A DNA stretch of 54,571 nucleotides from an uncultured Bacteroidales bacterium (GTDB lineage: Bacteria > Bacteroidota > Bacteroidia > Bacteroidales > WCHB1-69): the NCBI GenBank assembly GCA_905233625.1, contig CAJOFJ010000021.1, forward strand, positions 1-54,571, given 5' to 3'. This document shows, in pieces, positions 41,301 to 48,162 of the stretch. Each line of letters starts with the position of its first letter. Positions within the stretch are counted from its first letter, which is position 1. The translations under genes were made by a program, and so were the position numbers. The notes under the pieces are model-generated. The model did no database searches, had not been told where the DNA came from, and worked only from the letters and a program-made list of their open reading frames with translations.

Positions 41301-43103
41301 CTAACCAATCATGAAATACGTCTCGGGATACGTGTGTCTCGACTCCTTGTTGCGTTGTCCCAATGCGTAAGCAATGGTCAAAGTGCCGATACGCCCGATA
41401 TACATGTCAACAATCAGTACCCATTTTCCCGGATCCGAGAATGCGGTCTGCACATTGGTGGACAAACCGCAAGTGGTAAAGGCCGAGATGGACTCGAACA
41501 TGATATTGATCAAATTGGTCTCGGGCTCTAACAATGCCAGCACAAAAACGGAAGAGAAAATAATACCAACTGACAGTACCACAATAGAATAGGCCTTATC
41601 TACCAAATTGAACGGTATCGTTTTCTTGTCAAATTCGATATGCTGTTTTCCCTTGATAGTAGCCATCACCGACTTGATCAGCACAAAGAAAGTGGTGGTT
41701 TTGATACCGCCGCCAGTAGATCCCGGGGACGCTCCGATGAAGATGATGAGCATCACCAACAACATACCCGGTATTGAAATCGCGTTGACATCAATGATAT
41801 TGAAACCCGCCGTTCGTCCTGAAATAATCTGGAACATACTGGCGAAAATCTTGTCCACCAGCGTATTTTTTGCCGCCAGCGAATGACGATATTCCAAAGC
41901 AAAAAACAGCAAAGTACCCACAACAATAATGCCGAAAGTGGTCAACAATACAATCTTGGTACCTGTCGAAAGCTTCTTCCAACGGTATTTTTTTCTTTCC
42001 CGTATCACCGCTGGACTGAAAAACTCACTGATGGTGACAAAACCGATACCCCCGAAGAAAACCAATATCATGATAATGGTTTGCGGGAAGAAACTGTTGC
42101 AAATTTGTGCGTCATTAAAGCTGGCATCCCAGAGGGCAAAACCCGCATTGTTGAAGGCCGACACCGCATGGAATAGCGAGTAAAAGAACGTGGTACTCGT
42201 GCCATCAAAGAAACCCGTGGTACGCCAGTACATATAAAACATCAGTACCCCTGAAGCCTCTATGATAATCGTAAACAGGATAATTTGTCGCAAGAGAGAA
42301 AAAGAATCAGACAATTTGTTGGCCGACACCATATCTCTCACCATGTATTGATAGCGCAAACCCACGAAAGAACGGGACAAAAAAGTAGTAAAGAATGTTG
42401 CAAACGAGAGAATACTCATACCGCCCAACTGCACCAGAATCATAATGACCACCTGACCCTGAAAGGTAAAATCATGCGCGGTACTCAACACCGTCAACCC
42501 CGTGACACAACTGGCACTGGTTGCGGTGAAAAGAGCATCCGTGAAAGAGATGGGATGCGTGGTCATACGCGGCAGCACCAACAAAATAGTACCCAACACT
42601 ATCAGGATGAAGAATGAGGACATCAGGAGAAAAGGCGGGCTGACGTTAAACTTTCCCAACAGCGTACTCGCTTTGGAAAATTCTATCAGCATGATAATGA
42701 AGAAATACAGCTGGATACATAGGATATAAGCATTCTCATACTCACTGAAATTAAACACATCCCAGCCAAAAAGCCCGTACAATAAAAGATGTATAAGCAA
42801 AATGGCAATGATGATACATTCAAACCATGATTTTTGGATGTATTCGAGCTTGTGCAGCGAATAGAACATCAACAGGAAGTACTTGAAAATATAGAATGCA
42901 AGGCTGAAATATACCAGGCCTCGGATAAAAGAAATGGTAGAGGGTCTGAGGTAGCAACCATGGTAGATGATAATGGCCGCAATGGTAACCACCGAAACGA
43001 TAAAACTGAGAATATGCATCGTATTGATAACCGGACGTTTCCGATTAACAATATGCAAATTCACTTTGGTTTTTATCTTCTTTCCGAGTAGCGTATCGAC
43101 CAT
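41301..43103 (-). CDS. trkH: TrkH/KtrB family potassium uptake channel subunit
   Basis: The protein has 600 residues, longer than KtrB because of extra N-terminal membrane helices. The four pore loops carry the filter glycines in SCVTGLTVL, FNNAGFAL, GRTAGFNII and TTCGLS. It imports K+ across the inner membrane, gated by the TrkA-type ring encoded just upstream. Its start lies 9 nt after the trkA stop. Confidence 0.95.
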   Translation of the reverse strand: MVDTLLGKKIKTKVNLHIVNRKRPVINTMHILSFIVSVVTIAAIIIYHGCYLRPSTISFIRGLVYFSLAFYIFKYFLLMFYSLHKLEYIQKSWFECIIIAILLIHLLLYGLFGWDVFNFSEYENAYILCIQLYFFIIMLIEFSKASTLLGKFNVSPPFLLMSSFFILIVLGTILLVLPRMTTHPISFTDALFTATSASCVTGLTVLSTAHDFTFQGQVVIMILVQLGGMSILSFATFFTTFLSRSFVGLRYQYMVRDMVSANKLSDSFSLLRQIILFTIIIEASGVLMFYMYWRTTGFFDGTSTTFFYSLFHAVSAFNNAGFALWDASFNDAQICNSFFPQTIIMILVFFGGIGFVTISEFFSPAVIRERKKYRWKKLSTGTKIVLLTTFGIIVVGTLLFFALEYRHSLAAKNTLVDKIFASMFQIISGRTAGFNIIDVNAISIPGMLLVMLIIFIGASPGSTGGGIKTTTFFVLIKSVMATIKGKQHIEFDKKTIPFNLVDKAYSIVVLSVGIIFSSVFVLALLEPETNLINIMFESISAFTTCGLSTNVQTAFSDPGKWVLIVDMYIGRIGTLTIAYALGQRNKESRHTYPETYFMIG

Positions 43104-43112
43104 GGGTCTTTT

Positions 43113-43808
43113 TTATTGATTGATCTTGATGAAGTTCTCGATGTCGCGCGACTTGCCAAACAACACAAACACATCTTTCTCTTTTATCTGGGTAGTGTTT
43201 TCCGGCACACCGACAATATGCTCCGCCTGACCGATTTTGTCCTCCACAAGCTCTTCGAAAGCGCGGCGGATGGTAATCAAACTCAGGTGGTGGTTGTCGC
43301 GGAAGTTGATGTCACCGATGGTCAGTCCCACCAGTCGTTGCGGGGTCAGAATCTCGGCGATTCGATATTCGTCGGGCAGCTGCAGGTACGACAGCATGCT
43401 GGGATTCATCAGACGTTCGGCAAAAAGTTTTCCGATCTCGTCTTCCGGCGACAGGAACTCGGTGATGCCCATCTTGCCAAGGATGATACGTTGACTTTCG
43501 CCCATGGAACGACAGATAATGCGCTTCACATTAAGGTCGAGCAAATTGGCGGCGCAGAGCAAACGTTTGACGAAATCGTTGCCGATGGTGACAATCACAG
43601 CATCAAATTCCTGAATATTCTCACCTATCAGGGCACGTTTGTTGGTAGCATCAATACATACCGAGTAGGCCACATCCTCGGAAATATCCTGCACCACGTT
43701 GATATCGGAATCTATAACAAGCACCTCGGCACCCTTTTCAGACAAGGCAGTGGCAATAGCTGAACCAAAATGGCCGGCACCGATGATGGCGAATTTCTCA
43801 TTTGACAT
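43113..43808 (-). CDS. trkA: TrkA/KtrA family potassium uptake regulatory protein
   Basis: The start is taken at MSNEKFAIIGAGHFG (231 residues). The Rossmann motif GAGHFGSAIATAL binds NAD(H) or adenine nucleotides, with the acidic VIDSD at the end of the second strand. A C-terminal RCK domain (GLTIGDINFRDNHHLSL) follows. It forms a cytoplasmic ring that gates TrkH. Confidence 0.95.
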   Translation of the reverse strand: MSNEKFAIIGAGHFGSAIATALSEKGAEVLVIDSDINVVQDISEDVAYSVCIDATNKRALIGENIQEFDAVIVTIGNDFVKRLLCAANLLDLNVKRIICRSMGESQRIILGKMGITEFLSPEDEIGKLFAERLMNPSMLSYLQLPDEYRIAEILTPQRLVGLTIGDINFRDNHHLSLITIRRAFEELVEDKIGQAEHIVGVPENTTQIKEKDVFVLFGKSRDIENFIKINQ

Positions 43809-43833
43809 AATGACACTTTTTAAAATTCGGCGG

Positions 43834-43841
43834 CAAAGATA
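43834..43841 (-). promoter_or_regulatory. Promoter -7 box for trkA-trkH
   Basis: On the minus strand this reads TATCTTTG, 26 bp upstream of the trkA start. Confidence 0.6.
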
Positions 43842-43881
43842 ACAATTTTTTTTATTTGGTTGAAGATAAAGAAAAATGAAG

Positions 43882-43889
43882 TAACTTTG
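43882..43889 (+). promoter_or_regulatory. Promoter -7 box for tRNA-Arg
   Basis: TAACTTTG lies 13 bp before the mature tRNA 5' end. Confidence 0.55.
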
Positions 43890-43902
43890 CAGCCGCAAAA
43901 AA

Positions 43903-43974
43903 GGCCCTGTAGTTCAATGGATAGAACGGAGGTTTCCTAAACCTGAGATTTGGGTTCGATTCCCAGCGGGGCTA
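43903..43974 (+). tRNA. tRNA-Arg, anticodon CCT
   Basis: The cloverleaf can be folded by eye: acceptor GGCCCTG with CGGGGCT, D stem GTTC/GAAC, anticodon loop TTCCTAA with CCT at 43936-43938, and a T arm holding TTCGATT. The discriminator is A and CCA is not encoded. The G1-T72 pair and one weak anticodon-stem pair leave the ends uncertain by 1 nt. Confidence 0.92.
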
Positions 43975-43978
43975 CAAC

Positions 43979-44040
43979 CAAACTGAAAGTTGAAAACTGA
44001 AAACTGAAAGTTGAAAATTGAGGATTAAGAATTAAAATTG
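43979..44040. repeat. AACTGAAAGTTGA tandem tract
   Basis: Units of the form ACTGAAA / GTTGAAA repeat five times and grade into GGATTAAGAATTA. It lies directly after the tRNA and holds no gene. Confidence 0.7.
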
Positions 44041-44061
44041 TGGGGTTCGCATACGTGTTTA

Positions 44062-44110
44062 TGTTACTACCCCGGCCTACGGCCACCCCTTCTAAAAGAA
44101 GGGGAATTTA
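44062..44110. repeat. CCCCTTCTAAAAGAAGGGG element, copy 2
   Basis: Same layout as 39273-39322, with the variable stem GGCCTACGGCC. It is oriented the same way and lies just downstream of the ssb stop. Confidence 0.8.
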
Positions 44111-44154
44111 CAATTCTTAATCCTCAATCCTTTTTGTAGCCTTGCAACATGCTT

Positions 44155-44598
44155 TTAGAATGGCAGGTCATCGGTTTCGGGCGGGAAATTCTCTTCCACA
44201 GGGGGCTGGGGAACCACCGGCGCCGACACGGCAGAGGTCATGTTCGCCACTTTCTGCTCCGTCTCGTCCGACTTACTGCTTAGCATCGTAAAAGTGGATG
44301 CTTCAATTTCCGTAATGTAACGTTTCGAGCCGTTATCGTCCCAGCTGCGGGTACGGAGTTTGCCCTCCACATAAATCATTTTGCCCTTGACAAGGTACTT
44401 TTCGGCATTCTCTGCCAAATTGCGCCAACAGACAATGTTGTGCCATTCGGTCATTTCCACTCGGTTACCGTCCTTGTCCTTACGGTACTCGGAGGTAGCC
44501 AAAGTGAAATTGGCCTTCTTGACACCTCCTTCAAATGCGCGGACTTCGGGATCCTTGCCCAAACGTCCTACTAAAATAACTTTGTTTACTCCAGACAT
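44155..44598 (-). CDS. ssb: Single-stranded DNA-binding protein
   Basis: The protein has 147 residues. The OB fold spans about 1-110 ([20 protein letters not shown] at the start, [19 protein letters not shown] in the middle), followed by a Pro/Val-rich linker and the acidic tip DDLPF that binds replication and repair partners. It coats single-stranded DNA as a tetramer. Confidence 0.96.
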   Translation of the reverse strand: MSGVNKVILVGRLGKDPEVRAFEGGVKKANFTLATSEYRKDKDGNRVEMTEWHNIVCWRNLAENAEKYLVKGKMIYVEGKLRTRSWDDNGSKRYITEIEASTFTMLSSKSDETEQKVANMTSAVSAPVVPQPPVEENFPPETDDLPF

Positions 44599-44622
44599 AT
44601 CATTTAGTTTTTAAATTCACTG

Positions 44623-44630
44623 CAAAGATA
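44623..44630 (-). promoter_or_regulatory. Promoter -7 box for ssb
   Basis: On the minus strand this reads TATCTTTG, 25 bp upstream of ssb. Confidence 0.55.
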
Positions 44631-44694
44631 CAAATAATTTTAATATGTTTTATAATTGTTGATAAAAATATTTATATTATTTTTACAATTATAA

Positions 44695-45756
44695 TTATCT
44701 GTTTTTGGGTTTATACCCTGATTTATTCAGAATAGTTTGTGAATCTGTGTCTTGCATCAACATTTGAAGACTCACTTCCGGATTATTTTCCATATATGCC
44801 TGCACAATTTTCCAACCGATAAAAGCTCCCATACGGCCTGGTGAGTCATTGGTGAAGGGTTTGGTGAAAGGCGTATCACCCACAAATTGGCGGATAATCT
44901 CATTCTGTTTGGAAAAAAGATAGTCCTTCTCTATGATATAAGCCCACACTTTTCCCTGATTATTCACCGCCCACTCATATTTTTCAGGAGTATATTCTAT
45001 CACCTCCATTTCTGCCTTGTCAGGAAACATCATTTCCGTGAAATACAATCTCTTACCTTCCAAAACCATGTTATCCAACAAAGACACTGCCGCTTTTTGT
45101 GGCAGATGTTTATAAACCAATGCTTTGGAAAAGCACTCTGTGGCAACATACTTTTTTTCACAACGCTGTGAAATGAACAAAGGCATGCCGATTTGGGAAT
45201 AATACTTGTAATCCTTACCCAAATACATATCCAGATGGATGAATATATCATCGCCATAGCCATATATGGTTGGCATATCGGTATTCAGTCCTGGCACCAG
45301 CGAGTAGAACGACGGCACCGAATTCTCTGGAAAATAGGTCAAATAATATCCCAACGCCTTATTCAGCTCTGATTCAACATCTTTCATATCAGAAAACTGA
45401 AGCATCACCTCATCATAAATTTCACGGATAAGAGGATCGGAAATATATGCCTTAAGCTGATACATCATTTCCTGATTATTCCACACCCCATCCTCAATCA
45501 GCAAAGAAGGATACTCTTTGGCAATCCGTTGCAGACCCTCGGTCAAGTGCTCGGGATCCAGCGAGAAAAGGTCCTTCTCGTACCTTTTGATATGCACATC
45601 AACCTGACGCTCCGCCTTGCGGAGTTCCGCCGCGGACACATCACCCTTACGGCTGTTATCAGTACTGTTAGCACTGCGGTGATGCCAGAGCACAATCCCC
45701 AACGCCATGAGCAGCAATATGCCGATGGCTATTACAAAAATCAGTTTTTTTTTCAT
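44695..45756 (-). CDS. GldB-like protein
   Basis: The protein has 353 residues. An N-terminal hydrophobic anchor (about 4-24) has no Cys, whereas typical GldB is a lipoprotein. The family run is clear: FIHLDMYLGKDYKYY near 170, then a KRLYFTEMMFPD block, and GRMGAFIGWKIVQAYMENNP near the end. GldB is linked to gliding and type IX secretion in Bacteroidota and resembles zinc peptidase folds (DUF2268). It starts 1 nt after the DHOD-like stop. Confidence 0.82.
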   Translation of the reverse strand: MKKKLIFVIAIGILLLMALGIVLWHHRSANSTDNSRKGDVSAAELRKAERQVDVHIKRYEKDLFSLDPEHLTEGLQRIAKEYPSLLIEDGVWNNQEMMYQLKAYISDPLIREIYDEVMLQFSDMKDVESELNKALGYYLTYFPENSVPSFYSLVPGLNTDMPTIYGYGDDIFIHLDMYLGKDYKYYSQIGMPLFISQRCEKKYVATECFSKALVYKHLPQKAAVSLLDNMVLEGKRLYFTEMMFPDKAEMEVIEYTPEKYEWAVNNQGKVWAYIIEKDYLFSKQNEIIRQFVGDTPFTKPFTNDSPGRMGAFIGWKIVQAYMENNPEVSLQMLMQDTDSQTILNKSGYKPKNR

Positions 45757-45757
45757 C

Positions 45758-46741
45758 TTATTCGATGCCTGCCATGTGTTTCATGAACTGGATTCTGAAA
45801 TAAGAATCGGGATTCTCCACTTTCTTGTAACTCATCAGTCCACGGAACTCATCCACTGAATTATAGCCGTGTTTCTCCATCCAATCCTTCATTTCAATCA
45901 GCATGGTTGAACCATAGCCAATGCCTTTCTGATAGAAAACGGAAGCAGCCTGCACGCTGTTGGCTCCAGCTAACAGGAGTTTAATCAATCCTTTGCTATC
46001 GTGCACACCCGTCGTAGCCGACAAATCGCAACGCAAATTGCCGCTCAGCAAACCTGTCCAACGCAAGGTGTTACTCAGCTCATACTCATTGCCCAAACTA
46101 TTGGTGGATGAAAACTCCAGCTTGTCGATATTGATATCTGGTGCGTGGAAACGATTGAAAATTACCAGCGAACTGATACCCGTATAGGACAATTTCTGTA
46201 AGAAATGCGCCATGTCGGTGAAATAAGTGGAAACCTTCAATGCGAAGGGGATAGTAATGGTATTTTTCAGATTCTCTACCAATTCTAAATATGAATCATA
46301 ATAGAAATCCGCATCGTGCTCAAAACTTGCAGGAAGAATGAAATAATTGATTTCCAATGCCTTGGCACCAGCATCCTGAATCATCTTGGCATATTTGGTC
46401 CAGCCGGAAGGAGTAGCGCAGTTCACACTGGCAATCACCGGAATGGACAATTTCTCGGTGGCATTTTTAATCAAATCCAGATACTTGGAAGAAGAAGCCA
46501 TTTCCTGGTAATGCGTCATATAGTCGTAAGCCTGACGATACATCAAGGCGGTTTCGTCATCTACCACGGCATTCACCTCGTGGCGGATTTCCTCCTCGAA
46601 AATGGATTTCAGCACCACAGCGCCGAAACCGGCTTCCTCAGCCTGCTGGAGTTTGTCAATATCTTTAGTCAGCGCGCAACTGCCCAGAATCAACGGGCTG
46701 CGCAATTTGAATCCCATGTATTTTACAGAAAGGTCAACCAT
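45758..46741 (-). CDS. Dihydroorotate dehydrogenase-like FMN protein
   Basis: The protein has 327 residues. The TIM-barrel start VKYMGFKLRSPLILGSCAL, the central VNCATPSGWTKYA and the end AGANSVQAASVFYQKG follow the PyrD-like paralogue that is often encoded outside the pyrimidine operon. The expected catalytic Cys of class 1 enzymes is not obvious. It probably oxidises a substrate other than, or in addition to, dihydroorotate. It forms a two-gene unit with the GldB-like gene. Confidence 0.85.
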   Translation of the reverse strand: MVDLSVKYMGFKLRSPLILGSCALTKDIDKLQQAEEAGFGAVVLKSIFEEEIRHEVNAVVDDETALMYRQAYDYMTHYQEMASSSKYLDLIKNATEKLSIPVIASVNCATPSGWTKYAKMIQDAGAKALEINYFILPASFEHDADFYYDSYLELVENLKNTITIPFALKVSTYFTDMAHFLQKLSYTGISSLVIFNRFHAPDINIDKLEFSSTNSLGNEYELSNTLRWTGLLSGNLRCDLSATTGVHDSKGLIKLLLAGANSVQAASVFYQKGIGYGSTMLIEMKDWMEKHGYNSVDEFRGLMSYKKVENPDSYFRIQFMKHMAGIE

Positions 46742-46780
46742 AATTTTGTGTTTATTTGTTGAATTGTTTATTTGTTTATG

Positions 46781-46912
46781 CGTTAAGGCGTGGAGACGCT
46801 CACTTCGTTCGCTCGGGGAGACACTCGCTTCGCTCGTTCGTTAAGTCGTTCATTTCATTCACTCGGTTATACGATATCGTCTTCCTGTCTATCCGTCTCC
46901 ACGTCTAACCGT
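46781..46912. repeat. 25-bp periodic hairpin array (3 units) with flanking inverted repeats
   Basis: Units begin at 46790, 46815 and 46840, exactly 25 bp apart. Each has a fixed GAGAC or AAGTC start and a stem of its own (CTCACTTCGTTCGCTC, CTCGCTTCGCTCG, TTCATTTCATTCA). The array lies between GTTAAGGCGTGGAGACG at 46783-46799 and its near inverse at 46890-46908. It separates pepE from the DHOD-like gene. Confidence 0.75.
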
Positions 46913-46926
46913 CTTCCCTTCCCGTC

Positions 46927-47679
46927 TTATCGAAGATTTAGGGCAAAGTCAAAAGTACTGCCGGGTTTGATTTCACGGGGAGCCTTGCCGAATTTCAGCA
47001 CACGCATCGGGCGCTCGCCTTTCAGCGTGATACGGTCATTCTCCACCCATAATGCCGTGGCTTCACGCAATCCGGCAACCGTAATCTCCTGATTCACTGC
47101 CAAAAATTCCTCAATTCTCACCTGACGGGTTTCGCCACCATGACGGATAGCGTCGTTAATTTTTTCAGGATACGGATCAATGTAGTGAGGATTGATTTGG
47201 AAAGGAACGAAATCGAAGCACTGGAAACTTTCGGGCATCACCACAGGCATATCGTTGGTCGTGCGCAGGGTCGGGCAAGCCACATTGGAACCTGCACTCC
47301 AACCCAGGAAAGGCGTGCCTTCCAGCACTTTGCGACGTACCGGCTCAATCAGTCCGTACTTGTGGATTTCGGCCACCAAGTGGAAAGTATTGCCGCCACC
47401 CACCATGATAACATCCGCTTTGTTGACCGCTTCCACGGGATTTTTGGCTTTGTGGATAGACGTCACCTTGAAACCGAATTCTTTGAACACATTCTGTACA
47501 CGTTCAGTATAAGCATCGTAGCTGGCAGGATAAGCTTTGCCACCGATATTGATGCCTGCGTAAGGGAAGAAAAGGATATTTTTCTTCTCGTTTTTCAAAA
47601 ATTCCGCAATCAAGGGCATGCACCAGCCCAAGTATTTTTCTTTATAATTCGTGGAATTGCTGATCAGTAAGAGTTTCAT
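46927..47679 (-). CDS. pepE: Dipeptidase E (peptidase S51 family)
   Basis: The start is taken at MKLLLISNSTNYKEK (250 residues). The nucleophile is S128 in FLGWSAGSN, and the glycine-rich GGGNTFH and INPHYIDPYPE stretches are typical. It releases N-terminal Asp from dipeptides in the cytoplasm. It stands alone behind a TATCTTTG box. Confidence 0.92.
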   Translation of the reverse strand: MKLLLISNSTNYKEKYLGWCMPLIAEFLKNEKKNILFFPYAGINIGGKAYPASYDAYTERVQNVFKEFGFKVTSIHKAKNPVEAVNKADVIMVGGGNTFHLVAEIHKYGLIEPVRRKVLEGTPFLGWSAGSNVACPTLRTTNDMPVVMPESFQCFDFVPFQINPHYIDPYPEKINDAIRHGGETRQVRIEEFLAVNQEITVAGLREATALWVENDRITLKGERPMRVLKFGKAPREIKPGSTFDFALNLR

Positions 47680-47707
47680 GACAATATTCTTTTTAGGGTT
47701 AAGGGTG

Positions 47708-47715
47708 CAAAGATA
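47708..47715 (-). promoter_or_regulatory. Promoter -7 box for pepE
   Basis: On the minus strand this reads TATCTTTG, 29 bp upstream of the chosen start. The longer frame from 47793 would include the promoter. Confidence 0.6.
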
Positions 47716-47811
47716 CAAAAAATAATTAGCAAATGAACAAATTAGTTCATTAGCAAATTCATCAGTGTACAAATTGGTTAATGTGCCAATCATTTTTTAC
47801 GTATCTTTGCT

Positions 47812-47819
47812 CACTGATT
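47812..47819 (+). promoter_or_regulatory. Promoter -7 box for the GH109-like stub
   Basis: TATCTTTG, 23 bp before the ATG at 47842. Confidence 0.5.
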
Positions 47820-47841
47820 TTTATCCTTAAAAACAATATTT

Positions 47842-48030
47842 ATGAAAAGATTCTTTTACCTTTTAGCGATAGCTTTGCTGCTGGTGGCATGCGGAAACAA
47901 AGGACAGCAAACAAAAATGATTGAAACAGAGGTGCCGGAGCGACCGGCCGGACAGAGCGATGTGCTGCGGTATTTTCAAGAGGTGGAGGCATGTCTGATG
48001 AGAATGTCCGCATTTATTTGTAATTCGTAG
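47842..48030 (+). pseudogene. N-terminal stub of a GH109/Gfo-Idh-type lipoprotein
   Basis: Sixty-two codons encode a lipoprotein signal (LLLVACGNK) and ETEVPERPAGQSDVL. In Bacteroidota GH109 (alpha-N-acetylgalactosaminidase) proteins a similar phrase precedes the NAD-binding domain. Here the frame changes to unrelated residues and stops. The promoter is kept. It may be expressed as a short lipopeptide. Confidence 0.5.
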
Positions 48031-48060
48031 ATACGAAGTATTTCCTGTTTATACAACAAA

Positions 48061-48090
48061 AAAAGGCACAACCATGCGGCTGTGCCTTTT
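48061..48090. terminator. Bidirectional terminator between the stub and the T9SS gene
   Basis: The hairpin AAAGGCACA / TGTGCCTTT has A and T runs on its two sides, so it can end transcripts from either direction. Confidence 0.75.
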
Positions 48091-48125
48091 CAACAACTTT
48101 AATTACACAAATCTCCACATATAAG

Positions 48126-48153
48126 GTAGGGACGCGCCATGGCACGTCTCTAC
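48126..48153. repeat. GTAGRGACGC palindrome, copy 9
   Basis: GTAGGGACGCGCCATGGCAC followed by GTCTCTAC, directly downstream of the T9SS gene stop. Confidence 0.75.
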
Positions 48154-48162
48154 AACAATGTG

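Noticed and set aside
41214-41531. Plus-strand frame of 105 codons after era
   Set aside because: It reads through the 25-bp array and then antisense to trkH, and has no start signal.
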